Of a stretch of DNA of 61,944 nucleotides, positions 18,249-27,793 are shown in pieces. The position numbers were made by a program, and so were the translations under genes. The stretch covers positions 1 through 61,944 of the forward strand of contig NZ_LGDD01000303.1 in assembly GCF_001279695.1 (NCBI RefSeq), written 5' to 3'. This DNA comes from Streptomyces sp. WM6378 (lineage in GTDB: Bacteria > Actinomycetota > Actinomycetes > Streptomycetales > Streptomycetaceae). Position 1 is the first letter of the stretch, and each line of letters starts with the position of its first letter. The notes beneath the pieces are model-generated. The model saw only the letters and a program-made list of their open reading frames with translations, was not told where the DNA came from and ran no database searches.

Positions 18249-19418
18249 ATGCGGATCCGCCCCCAATTCGCCGATGCGCTCATCGCCGTGGCCCTGACCG
18301 GTGCCTCCGCGGTGCTCGGCAGGGAGTCCGGGAGCCAGGGCTGGGATCCGCTGGGCGCCCGGGGATATCTGCTGGTCGCGCTGGCCGGGCTGCCGCTCGC
18401 CTTCCGGGTGCGGGCGCCGCTGGCCGTACTGCTGTGGACGCACCTCGTCTTCGTCGTGTACGTGGCCGGCGGGTACTGGCCCGTCGTGGCCACCTTCGGG
18501 CCGATGCTCTCGCTGTACACGGTGGCGTCCCTGTGCGCCCTGCGTACGGCGGTGGCCTGCGGGGTGCTCATGGTGGGGGTCTGGATCTACGCCGGGGTGG
18601 CGGCGGGCCCGCGCGGGTCCATGGCGTCCGTCGTCACCCAGGCCCTCGTGTTCGCGCTCGTCCTGCTCCGCTTCGGGGCGCTGGCCCGTCGCTCCACCGA
18701 GCTCGCCCGCCAGCTCCGGCGCGAACAGGCCGAGCGGGCGCGGCGCGAGGTGGCCGCCGAACGCGGCCGGATAGCACGGGAGTTGCACGACGTGGTCGCC
18801 CACCACATGTCGGTGATCTCCGTGCAGGCCGGGCTCGCCGGATTCGTCTTCGCCTCCGATCCGCCCACTGCCCGGGCCGCGCTCGCCACCATCTCCGGCA
18901 CCAGCGCCGAGGCTCTGGAGGAGCTGCGCCGGATGCTCCAGGTGCTCCGCGAGGCCGAGGACGGGGCGCCCGCTGACCCCATGCCGGGCCTGGACCGGAT
19001 CGGCGAGCTGGCCGACCGCATCCGGGCCGGCGGCATCCCCGTCACCGTACGCACCCTGGGCACCCCGCGCCCGCTGCCGCCCGGCGTCGAACTGTGCGCC
19101 TACCGCGTGGTGCAGGAGGCGCTCACCAACGTACTCAAACACGCCGGAAAAACCCGGGCGGAGGTCCAACTCCATTACAAACAGCATGAGTTGACTGTTT
19201 CGGTCATCGATGAGGGCGAGGGCGTCGAGCGGGAGGGGGTGATTTCGGACAGAGTGCGTACGGGTGGTGGACACGGCTTGATTGGCATGCGAGAGCGGGC
19301 CAAGCTCTACGGCGGGTCGATCAGCATCGGCCCGCGGAGCGAAGGCGGGTTCGCCGTGACCCTGACCCTGCCGACCTCCGCAGGGGCGCTTTCGGGGGAA
19401 GAAGACGCATCGGGATGA
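18249..19418 (+). CDS. sensor histidine kinase (HisKA_3 / NarL-partner type)
   Basis: A 389-residue membrane histidine kinase. Residues 1-135 contain about five hydrophobic helices and no large sensor loop, so the signal is probably sensed in the membrane. The dimerisation segment RIARELHDVVAHHMSVI carries the phospho-accepting His near residue 181. VVQEALTNVLKHAG is the N box of the ATPase and GGHGLIGMRERA the G box. The start is ATG 18249 (MRIRPQFADAL); the longer frame crosses the upstream terminator. The stop overlaps the response regulator start (ATGA), so the two are coupled. The ligand is not predictable. Confidence 0.9.
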   Translation: MRIRPQFADALIAVALTGASAVLGRESGSQGWDPLGARGYLLVALAGLPLAFRVRAPLAVLLWTHLVFVVYVAGGYWPVVATFGPMLSLYTVASLCALRTAVACGVLMVGVWIYAGVAAGPRGSMASVVTQALVFALVLLRFGALARRSTELARQLRREQAERARREVAAERGRIARELHDVVAHHMSVISVQAGLAGFVFASDPPTARAALATISGTSAEALEELRRMLQVLREAEDGAPADPMPGLDRIGELADRIRAGGIPVTVRTLGTPRPLPPGVELCAYRVVQEALTNVLKHAGKTRAEVQLHYKQHELTVSVIDEGEGVEREGVISDRVRTGGGHGLIGMRERAKLYGGSISIGPRSEGGFAVTLTLPTSAGALSGEEDASG

Positions 19419-20083
19419 TCAGGGTGCTCGTCGTCGACGACCAGTTCCTCATCCGGGCCGGACTGGTCGGACTGCTGAGGGCCGCGCCCGGAATCGAGGT
19501 GGTCGGCGAGGCGGGCGACGGCGCCGAAGCCGTGCGCCAGGCCGCCGCGACCCGCCCCGACGTGATCCTCATGGACATCCGGATGCCCGGTACGACCGGC
19601 ATCGAGGCCACCCGGCGCATCCTCGCCGAGGCCCCCGACCCAGCGCCGCGCATCCTCATCCTGACCACCTTCGACCTCGACGAGTACGTCTACCAGGCGC
19701 TGCGCGCCGGGGCCGCGGGCTTCCTGCTCAAGGACTCCGGGCCCGAGCGGCTGCTCGCGGCGGTCGCCGCGGTCGGCGGCGGCGACGGCCTCTTCGCCCC
19801 CAGCGTCACCCGTCGCCTGGTCGAGGCCTTCGCCTCCAGCACCGGCCGGCCCGGCGACGAACCGCCGCCCGAGATCGGCGCGCTGACCGCCCGCGAGACC
19901 GAGGTGCTGCGCCTCACCGCGCGCGGCATGTCGAACCTGGAGATCGCCGACCAGCTGTTCATCAGCGAGGCCACCGTCAAGACCCACCTCAACCGCACCA
20001 TGAGCAAACTCGACCTGGACAGCAGGGCCCAGGCGGTGGTGGTGGCGTACGAGACCGGCCTGGTCACCCCGGGCGGGGTTTAG
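19415..20083 (+). CDS. NarL/LuxR-family response regulator
   Basis: A 222-residue response regulator paired with the preceding kinase by a 4-base overlap. The receiver domain has acidic VVDDQ near residue 7, the phospho-accepting Asp in VILMDIRMPG near residue 53, and the conserved Lys in FLLKDSGPE. The C-terminal LuxR-type helix-turn-helix reads LTARETEVLRLTARGMSNLEI. It is expected to act as a DNA-binding transcription factor. Its targets are unknown; no adjacent transporter gene suggests them. Confidence 0.93.
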   Translation: MIRVLVVDDQFLIRAGLVGLLRAAPGIEVVGEAGDGAEAVRQAAATRPDVILMDIRMPGTTGIEATRRILAEAPDPAPRILILTTFDLDEYVYQALRAGAAGFLLKDSGPERLLAAVAAVGGGDGLFAPSVTRRLVEAFASSTGRPGDEPPPEIGALTARETEVLRLTARGMSNLEIADQLFISEATVKTHLNRTMSKLDLDSRAQAVVVAYETGLVTPGGV

Positions 20084-20208
20084 ACACCGGCTCCGAACGT
20101 CCCCACCCGCCCCAAGTCACCTCCTTCGTCCCGGTGCGCACCACTGCGGGAACTGACATCCTGGGCCCGTGCATCCCTGGGGGTAGTGACGGAAATTTGG
20201 GGGGAGCG

Positions 20209-21168
20209 ATGCCTCGCTGGAAGGCGCTGCCGGAGGAGCTCGACCCGCAGGTGCGGGAGTTCGCGAGCCAGCTGCGCAGGCTGGTGGACCGCAGCGGGCT
20301 CAGCGTCGCCGCCATAGCCGACCGGACCGGGTACAGCAAGACGTCCTGGGAGCGGTATCTCGGCGGCCGCCTCCTCGCCCCCAAGGCGGCCGTGCTCGCG
20401 CTCGCCGAGGTGACCGGCACCAATCCCGTCCATCTGACCACCATGTGGGAGCTGGCCGAGCGGGCCTGGAGCCGCTCCGAGCAGCGGCACGACCGCACCA
20501 TGGAGGCCCCCCGGGTCGCCCAGGCGCGCGCCGCGCTCGGCGAGTTCGGTCCTGCCGAGGCGCCGGGCGGGGCGCGCGCCCAGTCGCCCAGCGCGGGGCT
20601 CACCGACCGGCGGCCGAAGCAGGCGAAGCAGTGGGCCCCCAAGCCGCCCGCCGGGCCGGGCCACAACCGGCGCCGGATCGTCATGTTCCTGGCCGGGGTG
20701 GTCGGCGCGCTCCTCGTCATCACGTCCGCCGTGCTCCTCACCGACCTCGGCAAGAGCGACGGCAAACCGCAGGCAAAGCCCACCCCGAGCCACTCCGCGT
20801 CGTCGTCCGCGCTGCCCGCCGGGGTCAAGTGTGTGGCCGCCTCGTGCACCGGCCAGGACCCCGAAGCGATGGGCTGCACCGACAAGTTGGTCCAGACGGT
20901 GGGCAGCGCCAAGGTCGGCGTCTCGGTCGTCGAGGTGCGCTACAGCAAGACGTGCCGGGCCGCCTGGGCCCGCCTCAAGCAGGTAGCCCCGGGGGACCGG
21001 GTGCAGATCAGCTCGGGCGGCACGGCGGGCGACGCGGTGGTGGCGGACGCGTACCGCGACACGTACACCAAGATGCTCGCCGTGGACGGCCCGGCGGCCG
21101 CGAAGGCGTGCGCCACGCTGAAGAGCGGGAAGAGCGGCTGCGCGGCCGGAAAGGCCGCTGCCCATTGA
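20209..21168 (+). CDS. XRE regulator with membrane span and DUF2690 domain
   Basis: A 319-residue protein. Residues about 15-80 form an XRE-type helix-turn-helix (LSVAAIADRTGYSKTSWERY). A Pro/Ala linker leads to one membrane span (IVMFLAGVVGALLVITSAV, residues about 155-175). The extracytoplasmic part contains a DUF2690 domain with four Cys residues (CVAASCTGQDPEAMGC, then CRAAWARL), probably disulfide-bonded. The start is the ATG behind GGGGGGAG; the frame extends 25 codons upstream without a ribosome-binding site. It could relay an outside signal to DNA, like the fusion regulator at 8642. A terminator hairpin follows. Confidence 0.82.
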   Translation: MPRWKALPEELDPQVREFASQLRRLVDRSGLSVAAIADRTGYSKTSWERYLGGRLLAPKAAVLALAEVTGTNPVHLTTMWELAERAWSRSEQRHDRTMEAPRVAQARAALGEFGPAEAPGGARAQSPSAGLTDRRPKQAKQWAPKPPAGPGHNRRRIVMFLAGVVGALLVITSAVLLTDLGKSDGKPQAKPTPSHSASSSALPAGVKCVAASCTGQDPEAMGCTDKLVQTVGSAKVGVSVVEVRYSKTCRAAWARLKQVAPGDRVQISSGGTAGDAVVADAYRDTYTKMLAVDGPAAAKACATLKSGKSGCAAGKAAAH

Positions 21169-21208
21169 GGGCGAGCGGCCACTACCGGTCAATGATCGAT
21201 CAGCGTGA

Positions 21209-21242
21209 GGCGTCCCACAGGTGTACGGGGGTGTGGGACGCC
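21209..21242 (+). terminator. terminator before mdh
   Basis: A 10-bp perfect stem, GGCGTCCCAC (21209-21218) and GTGGGACGCC (21233-21242), with a 14-base loop, 40 bases past the DUF2690 gene stop. Confidence 0.7.
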
Positions 21243-21252
21243 CAGGGTCGGA

Positions 21253-22368
<1,116 letters not shown>

Positions 22369-22390
22369 GCCGAGCAGCAAGCGCATCCAC

Positions 22391-22419
22391 GAAGCCCCGG
22401 CAGCCACTGCCGGGGCTTC
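22391..22419. terminator. bidirectional terminator after mdh
   Basis: A perfect 12-bp stem, GAAGCCCCGGCA (22391-22402) with its complement at 22408-22419 and a 5-base loop, sits between convergent genes. Confidence 0.88.
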
Positions 22420-22431
22420 GCCCGTTCCCGG

Positions 22432-22746
22432 CTACCGCACCGCGTCCTTCGTCAGCTGTACGGCGGAGAGCAGGCTGAGCTCCGGCCGGGCGTCGCGCAG
22501 CGCCTTGACCGCGCGCACCGACTCGTCGTCCGGGCCCGTGTAGCCGACTGAGGCCCGCTGCTCGCGCACCCAGCGCCCGCGCAGCTCGCGGTCCGGCACG
22601 GCCGCCGCCTGCTCGGCGATCTGGAGGGCCGCCTCAAGACCGGGCCGCTCTGCCTCGCCGGCGCCCTCCAATGCCTCCCGCAGCGCCCGCGCGATGTCGT
22701 CCGCGTCGCGCAGCGCCAGGACCGAAAGCTCCCTGCGTCCGAACAT
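22432..22746 (-). CDS. small hypothetical protein, L7/L12-tail-like C-terminus
   Basis: A 104-residue, mostly helical acidic protein. The C-terminal AVKALRDARPELSLLSAVQL weakly resembles the helix pair at the end of ribosomal protein L7/L12, a similarity shared by many actinobacterial small proteins. The start was placed at ATG 22746 behind GGGGAG; the frame runs further into the A/T-rich divergent promoter. It is divergent from the XRE/membrane pair. The function is unknown. Confidence 0.65.
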   Translation of the reverse strand: MFGRRELSVLALRDADDIARALREALEGAGEAERPGLEAALQIAEQAAAVPDRELRGRWVREQRASVGYTGPDDESVRAVKALRDARPELSLLSAVQLTKDAVR

Positions 22747-22798
22747 GAAAACTCCCCGCTCGTTGTGTTCCTGCTCATCAATGTAGTACTTCTTATAC
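22747..22798. promoter_or_regulatory. A/T-rich divergent promoter
   Basis: 52 bp between divergent genes, much richer in A/T than its surroundings. On the plus strand TTGTGT (22763-22768) and TAGTAC (22784-22789) are 15 bp apart, and the ATG at 22799 follows 9 bases later, so the plus transcript may be leaderless. Confidence 0.4.
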
Positions 22799-23044
22799 AT
22801 GAGCGAGCAGGTGCACAACAGGTTGGCGATGGTGCGTGCCGAGCGGAAGGTGTCGCGACAGAGCCTGGCCGAGGCGGTGGGAGCGCACTACCAGACCATC
22901 GGCTACATCGAGCGGGGGCAGTACAACCCGAGCCTCGACCTGGCGTTGAAGATCGCGGAGTACTTCGGGCTTCCGGTGGAGGCGCTGTTCTCCCTGAAGC
23001 CGTTCCGCCCGCTCACCGACGAGGCCTACGGGAGGAACCAGTGA
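22799..23044 (+). CDS. small XRE-family regulator
   Basis: An 81-residue protein made almost wholly of a Cro/CI-type helix-turn-helix: LAMVRAERKVSRQSLAEAVG, then YQTIGYIERGQYNPSLDLAL, ending EYFGLPVEALFSLKPF. This compact form commonly sits next to a membrane protein gene in Gram-positive bacteria and represses its own promoter. No Shine-Dalgarno sequence precedes the ATG, in line with a leaderless transcript. Its TGA overlaps the next ATG by one base, so the pair is coupled. Confidence 0.88.
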   Translation: MSEQVHNRLAMVRAERKVSRQSLAEAVGAHYQTIGYIERGQYNPSLDLALKIAEYFGLPVEALFSLKPFRPLTDEAYGRNQ

Positions 23045-23550
23045 TGGACGGCCGGCTGACGCGTTACGACCGGTGGATGCAGCAGACCATGAACCGGCGC
23101 GAGGCGGCACCGCTGTACGCGACGGCGGCCCGCAGGCGGGTCCTCGTCGTCGTGCACACAGTGCTGACCGCCGCGTTCGTGACCGCCTTTCTGGTGACCC
23201 TGATCGACAGCTCGATGGTCGCGGCGTGCCTGCTGATCGCGCTGCTGCTGCCGTGGTGCGTGGCCACCGGCGCCATCAACGCCTCGACGCGCGGCCTGCT
23301 CGAACTGCGCCGCCGGGCCCTGGACGAGCGCCAGCGCGCCGAGCGCAGCGAGGTCCTGGCCCGCGCCCACCGCATCACCACCGCACTGCTGCTCGCCACC
23401 GTCGCCGCCGCCGGCGGGTACGAGCTCGCGGGCGGCACTCTGGGCGGAGCGACGGTCTTCCGGGTGCTCCTCGGCGTCCTCGTCACGCACTGGCTGATGC
23501 CGATGTGGGTGGCGGGCCTGCGCGCCCAGGACGAGCCGGACGACGAGTAG
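23044..23550 (+). CDS. small membrane protein paired with XRE regulator
   Basis: A 168-residue protein with four hydrophobic helices in two pairs (about residues 35-75 and 115-155) separated by a charged helix (LELRRRALDERQRAERSEV). GGGAGGA lies within the end of the regulator gene and serves this start. Pairs of this kind are found in many Streptomyces; the membrane protein's function is not known. A 16-bp terminator follows. Confidence 0.78.
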   Translation: MDGRLTRYDRWMQQTMNRREAAPLYATAARRRVLVVVHTVLTAAFVTAFLVTLIDSSMVAACLLIALLLPWCVATGAINASTRGLLELRRRALDERQRAERSEVLARAHRITTALLLATVAAAGGYELAGGTLGGATVFRVLLGVLVTHWLMPMWVAGLRAQDEPDDE

Positions 23551-23602
23551 CCGGTAGGCGGATGTGCGGGCGCACCGGCCGACAAGTGGCCGGTACGCAC
23601 AA

Positions 23603-23640
23603 GAGGGTGCCCCCGGCCTTGTGCGGCCGGGGGCACCCTC
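23603..23640. terminator. strong bidirectional terminator
   Basis: A perfect 16-bp stem, GAGGGTGCCCCCGGCC (23603-23618) with its complement at 23625-23640 and a 6-base loop, lies between convergent genes. Confidence 0.92.
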
Positions 23641-23655
23641 ATCCACGTACAGCGG

Positions 23656-24384
23656 CTACAGCTCGCGCACTTGGCGGGCGATGTCCCGCAGCGCGTTCGT
23701 CGCGCGGATCTGGAGGCCGGGGCCGAACGTGATGCGGCCCGCGCCCAGTTCGCCGAGCCGGCGCGGCCCCGGGGCGTCCGGCAGGACCGCCATGTTCACC
23801 GGCACCGGCACGGCCTTCGCGATCTCCGGCAGGTGCTCGGCCGGGGCCGCGAACGGGTAGACGCCGTCCGCGCCCGCCGCCACGTACGCCCGGGCCCGCG
23901 CGATCGTCGCGTCCAGCTCGGGCAGCCCGCGGATGTACGTGTCGACGCGGGCGTTGATGAACAGCCGGTCGCCCGCCTCCGCGCGCACCTCGGCCAGCCA
24001 GTCGGCGTGCCCGGCCGGGTCCTTGAGGGCGCCATGGGCGGAGTCCTCCAGGTTGCAGCCGACCGCGCCCGTCTCCAGGAGCCGGTCCACCAGCTCCTTG
24101 GGGTCGAGGCCGTACCCGTCCTCGATGTCCGCAGAGACGGGGATCGAGACGGACCGCACGATCCGGGTCACGGCGGCGAACATCTCGTCCGCCGGCGTGG
24201 ACCCGTCCTCGTACCCCAGCGACGCCGACACCCCCGCGCTCGGCGTCGCCAGGGCCGGGAAGCCGGCCTCCTCGAAGACCCGGGCGCTGGCCGCGTCCCA
24301 GGGCCCCGGCAGGATCAGCGGATCGCCGGGGGTGCGCCCCTGGTGCAGGGCGCGGAAGGCGGCGGCCGGGTTCAGCTGTGCCAT
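23656..24384 (-). CDS. PEP mutase/isocitrate lyase-family enzyme
   Basis: A 242-residue TIM-barrel enzyme of the phosphoenolpyruvate mutase/isocitrate lyase superfamily. PLILPGPWDAASARVFEEAG, SADIEDGYG (metal-binding Asp and Glu) and CNLEDSAHG match the carboxy-phosphoenolpyruvate mutase-like subgroup that cleaves or rearranges C-C or C-P bonds of small oxo-acids. The exact substrate cannot be read. The start ATG follows GGAGAG and overlaps the upstream AhpD-like gene by 13 bases. It is the last gene of a three-gene operon with two AhpD-like proteins, facing a MocR regulator. Confidence 0.85.
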   Translation of the reverse strand: MAQLNPAAAFRALHQGRTPGDPLILPGPWDAASARVFEEAGFPALATPSAGVSASLGYEDGSTPADEMFAAVTRIVRSVSIPVSADIEDGYGLDPKELVDRLLETGAVGCNLEDSAHGALKDPAGHADWLAEVRAEAGDRLFINARVDTYIRGLPELDATIARARAYVAAGADGVYPFAAPAEHLPEIAKAVPVPVNMAVLPDAPGPRRLGELGAGRITFGPGLQIRATNALRDIARQVREL

Positions 24385-24830
24385 TCGGTCTCTCCGGGTG
24401 CCGTGCGGCGGGTCACCATCAGCCGGTTCCAGCTGTTGATGACGGTGATCGCCGCGATGAGGTGGGCGAGTTGGGTCTTGGTGAAGTGCTCGGCGGCCCG
24501 CTCGTACACGGCGTCGGGTACGAAGCCGTCGGTGAGGACCGTGACCGCCTCGGTGAGGGCGAGGGCCGCGCGCTCCTGATCGGTGAACAGCTCGCCGGCC
24601 TCCTCCCACGCCGCGAGAAGATCGAGCCGCTCCTCGGCCTCGCCGCCCTTGCGGGCAGCCGCGAGGTGCATGTCCAGGCAGAACGCGCAGTGGTTGAGCT
24701 GCGACGCGCGGATCATTACCAGCTCGGCCAGGACCGGGTCGCCCAGGCCCCGCTTGGCGGCCGCGCTGAGCCCCGCGAGGCTCAGGTAGACGTCCTTGGG
24801 GACCCGGAACTCCCTCGCCCCGACGCTCAC
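24372..24830 (-). CDS. AhpD-like / carboxymuconolactone decarboxylase-family protein (second copy)
   Basis: A 152-residue AhpD-like protein. The motif SQLNHCAFCLDMH (residues about 43-55) carries the CxxC-type Cys pair and His of alkylhydroperoxidase-like enzymes, which reduce peroxides or act on small organic acids. The GTG start overlaps the upstream stop (GTGA). It is closely related to the adjacent upstream gene (shared ASQLNHCA, LTEAVTVLTDGFVPDAVYE), so the two come from a tandem duplication followed by divergence. Confidence 0.88.
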   Translation of the reverse strand: MSVGAREFRVPKDVYLSLAGLSAAAKRGLGDPVLAELVMIRASQLNHCAFCLDMHLAAARKGGEAEERLDLLAAWEEAGELFTDQERAALALTEAVTVLTDGFVPDAVYERAAEHFTKTQLAHLIAAITVINSWNRLMVTRRTAPGETEWHS

Positions 24831-25324
24831 TTGTACATTCCGGGTGTGTAGTGGCCGGCCACGCCGCGGGTGGTCACGCCGAAGCGGTTCCAGGCGTTGA
24901 TGACGGTGATGGTCGCGATGAGCTGCGCGAGCTCGGTCTCCTCGAAGTGCTTGGCGGCCTTCTCGTACACCGCGTCGGGTACGAAGCCGTCGGTGAGGAC
25001 CGTGATCGCCTCGGTCAGCTCGATCGCCGCGAGCTCCTTCTCGGTGTAGAAGTGCGCCGACTCCTCCCAGGCGCTGAGCTGCACGATCCGCTCCACCGAC
25101 TCGCCCGCCGCGAGCGCGTCCTTGGTGTGCATGTCCAGACACAGGGCGCAGTGGTTGAGCTGGGATGCGCGGATCTTGACCAGCTCGGCGATCACCGGGT
25201 CGAGCCCGCGCTCGGCGGCGGCGGTCAGCTTGATCATGGCCTTGTAGACCTCGGGCGCGGCCTTGGCCCACTGGAGGCGGGGGGACTGCTCGGGTGCGTA
25301 CGTCTTGGTCTCGTTCGTGGTCAT
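24827..25324 (-). CDS. AhpD-like / carboxymuconolactone decarboxylase-family protein (first copy)
   Basis: A 165-residue first gene of the operon. The motif SQLNHCALCLDMH has the same Cys and His arrangement as its neighbour. MIKLTAAAERGLDPVIAEL and LTEAITVLTDGFVPDAVYE are family hallmarks. No ribosome-binding site precedes the ATG, so the transcript may be leaderless. It lies 46 bases from a divergent MocR regulator, which suggests that regulator controls it. Confidence 0.88.
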   Translation of the reverse strand: MTTNETKTYAPEQSPRLQWAKAAPEVYKAMIKLTAAAERGLDPVIAELVKIRASQLNHCALCLDMHTKDALAAGESVERIVQLSAWEESAHFYTEKELAAIELTEAITVLTDGFVPDAVYEKAAKHFEETELAQLIATITVINAWNRFGVTTRGVAGHYTPGMYK

Positions 25325-25370
25325 AAGACGAAGGTACGGGGGGTGTGGCACCCAGGTATGGTCCATTCCC
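25325..25370. promoter_or_regulatory. intergenic operator between AhpD operon and MocR gene
   Basis: 46 bp containing GGGTGTGGCACCC (arms GGGTG and CACCC) and the small palindrome ATGGTCCAT. MocR regulators usually bind the shared divergent promoter, so these are candidate sites. Confidence 0.35.
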
Positions 25371-26777
25371 ATGGTGAAATCCTGGGCCACTTCTCCGGAA
25401 ACTCTCGGTGTCGATCTGCACATCGACGTGGGCGGCGCGGGCCTGCGCTCGGGCCTCACGGACGCGCTGCGCGAAGCAGTACGCAGCGGACGGCTCACCC
25501 CGGGCACCCGGCTGCCGTCCTCGCGCTCGCTCGCCGCCGACCTGGGGATCGCCCGCAACACCGTCGCCGACGCCTACGCCGAACTGGTCGCCGAGGGCTG
25601 GCTCACCGCACGCCAGGGCTCCGGGACGACGGTGGCCCAGCGCGCCGTGGCCCGCCCCGACCGGAGCCACACCCGACGCCTGCCGACCCGCCGCAAACCC
25701 ACGTACAACCTGATGGCGGGCTCGCCCGACCTCGCCTCCTTCCCGCGCGCCGAATGGCTCAAGGCGGCCCGCCGGGCGCTCACCGAAGCCCCGCACGAGG
25801 CCTTCGGCTTCGGCGACCCTCGCGGCCGCGTCGAGCTGCGCACGGTCCTGGCGGACTACCTGGCCCGGGCGCGCGGCGTGTACGCGTCGCCGGACCGCAT
25901 CGTCGTCTGCTCCGGGTTCCTGCACGGCCTGATGCTGATGGCCAAGGTGCTGCGGGCCCGCCGGGTGCGGGAGGTGGCGGTCGAGTCGTACGGCCTCGAC
26001 TTCCACTGGAAGGTGCTGACCGACGCGGGGCTGCGCACCCCGCCGCTGCCCCTCGACCAACTGGGCACCCGCACACAGGAGTTGGGGGCGATGAAGGGGG
26101 CGGGGGCGGTGCTGATGACGGCCGCGCACCAGTTCCCGGTCGGGCTGCCGCTGCTGCCCGACCGGCGGGCGGCCGCCGTCGACTGGGCGCGCACCACGGG
26201 CGGGCTGATCGTGGAGGACGACTACGACGGAGAATTTCGCTACGACCGCCAGCCCGTCGGCGCGCTTCAAGGTCTCGACCCCGAGCACGTCGTCTACATC
26301 GGCACCGCCAGCAAGTCCCTGGCGCCCGGGCTGCGGCTGGGCTGGATGGTGCTGCCCGAGCACCTCGCGGACGAGGTCGCGCAGGCGAAGGGCGGGGATT
26401 GGGCGGGCGGCGCGCTCGACCAGCTGACGCTGGCCGAGTTCATCAGGTCCGGCGCGTACGACCGGCATGTGCGCGGCATGCGGCTGCGCTACCGGCGCCG
26501 CCGCGACCAGTTGGTGACCGCGCTCGCCGAGCGTGCCCCCGAGGTCCGGGTCAGCGGCATCGCGGCCGGGCTGCACGCCCTGGTCGAACTCCCGCCCGGC
26601 ACCGAGCGCTCCATCATCCGGGCCGCGACCTTCCAGGGCCTGGCCCTGGAAGGCCTCTCCCGCTACCGCCACCCCGAACTCGCGCCGGACCGGGACGCGT
26701 TGGTGGTGGGGTACGGGACACCGCCGGACTCGGGGTGGACGGGGGCGCTGGACGCGTTGTGCAACGCGCTTCCGTAG
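25371..26777 (+). CDS. MocR-type GntR/aminotransferase-like regulator
   Basis: A 468-residue fusion of a GntR-type winged helix (residues about 20-95, including PSSRSLAADLGIARNTVADA) and a fold-type-I aminotransferase domain. The PLP-binding Lys lies in GTASKSLAPGLRLGW near residue 314; DDYDGEFRYDRQP is the conserved Asp loop. MocR proteins use PLP or a related ligand to switch divergent genes. The start is ATG 25371 without a clear ribosome-binding site; GTG 25374 is an alternative. The likely target is the AhpD/PEP-mutase operon. Confidence 0.92.
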   Translation: MVKSWATSPETLGVDLHIDVGGAGLRSGLTDALREAVRSGRLTPGTRLPSSRSLAADLGIARNTVADAYAELVAEGWLTARQGSGTTVAQRAVARPDRSHTRRLPTRRKPTYNLMAGSPDLASFPRAEWLKAARRALTEAPHEAFGFGDPRGRVELRTVLADYLARARGVYASPDRIVVCSGFLHGLMLMAKVLRARRVREVAVESYGLDFHWKVLTDAGLRTPPLPLDQLGTRTQELGAMKGAGAVLMTAAHQFPVGLPLLPDRRAAAVDWARTTGGLIVEDDYDGEFRYDRQPVGALQGLDPEHVVYIGTASKSLAPGLRLGWMVLPEHLADEVAQAKGGDWAGGALDQLTLAEFIRSGAYDRHVRGMRLRYRRRRDQLVTALAERAPEVRVSGIAAGLHALVELPPGTERSIIRAATFQGLALEGLSRYRHPELAPDRDALVVGYGTPPDSGWTGALDALCNALP

Positions 26778-26791
26778 AGGTACGGCCGGTT

Positions 26792-27664
26792 TCAGCGCTC
26801 CCGTACGTCCTGGAGCGAGGGCTCCGCGGCGGGGTCCGGGGCCTCGCCGAAGCGGGCCAGGGCGAGCGCGCCCGCCACCGCCACCGCGAAGCCGGTGACG
26901 GTCAGCCAGCCGAGCCCGTCCCGGGTGCGGTCGCCCAGCCAGGCCACACCCACCAGGGCCGGGCCGATGGTCTCGCCGATGACCATGCCCGCCGTCGCCG
27001 TGGTGACCGAGCCGCGCGACAGCGCCGAGGTGAGCAGCAGGAACGCGGCGCCGCCGCCGAGCAGCAGCGCGTAAAGGGCGGGGTTCGTCAGGTCGAAGGG
27101 GTCGTCGATGAGCCGGACCGCGACCTCGACCACGCCGAACCCGCAGCCCGCGCCGAGCCCGAGGACCAGCGCCCGGGCGCGGTCCGGCAGCCGGCCCCCG
27201 ACCGCGCCCGCGACAAGGACCGCGGCGGCCACCCCGAGCAGCCACCAGTGCAGGGAGGCCGGGCCCGCTTCCTTGCCCTCGGCGCCGGACGACAGGCCGA
27301 GCATGGCGAGGCCCGCGCAGACGACCCCGACCGCCGCCCACTCCGTACCCGAAAGCCGGACCTTGAGGACGCGGGCCGCGACCACCGCCGTCACCGCGAG
27401 CGAGGCGGCGAGCGCCGCGCCGACCGCGTAGATCGGGACCGAGCGCAGGGCGATGATCTGGAAGACGAAGCCGAGGCCGTCCAGGGCGAGCCCCACGACG
27501 TAGCGCCACTGGCGTACGGCGCGAAGCAGCAGCGCCGCGTCGACACCGGAACCGGCGCCCGCCCCCGTACTCGGCTCGGCGGCGCGCGTCGCGGCGGCCT
27601 GGAGAACGGTGGCCGTACCGAAGCAGACGGCGGACGCGAGCGCGCAGATCATCCCGAAGAACAC
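26792..27664 (-). CDS. DMT-superfamily (EamA-like) membrane protein
   Basis: A 290-residue protein with about nine or ten hydrophobic helices and no large soluble domain. It fits the drug/metabolite transporter superfamily: it begins MICALASAVCFGTATVLQAA and ends TVTGFAVAVAGALALARF. The substrate is unknown. The start is GTG 27664, with ATG 27652 also possible; neither has a clear ribosome-binding site. It converges on the MocR gene with 14 bases between stops. Confidence 0.8.
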   Translation of the reverse strand: MFFGMICALASAVCFGTATVLQAAATRAAEPSTGAGAGSGVDAALLLRAVRQWRYVVGLALDGLGFVFQIIALRSVPIYAVGAALAASLAVTAVVAARVLKVRLSGTEWAAVGVVCAGLAMLGLSSGAEGKEAGPASLHWWLLGVAAAVLVAGAVGGRLPDRARALVLGLGAGCGFGVVEVAVRLIDDPFDLTNPALYALLLGGGAAFLLLTSALSRGSVTTATAGMVIGETIGPALVGVAWLGDRTRDGLGWLTVTGFAVAVAGALALARFGEAPDPAAEPSLQDVRER

Positions 27665-27793
27665 AGGGGGGACTGTAGCCGCAGGCCCGGCGGGCGGTGA
27701 AAGCCCGGGGGCGAGGTGCCGATGGCCGGGAACTAGTGTGTGGCCGAAACGCGTCCCACAGCGAAGTCGGTACGAGAACGGGGGAGGTCCACG

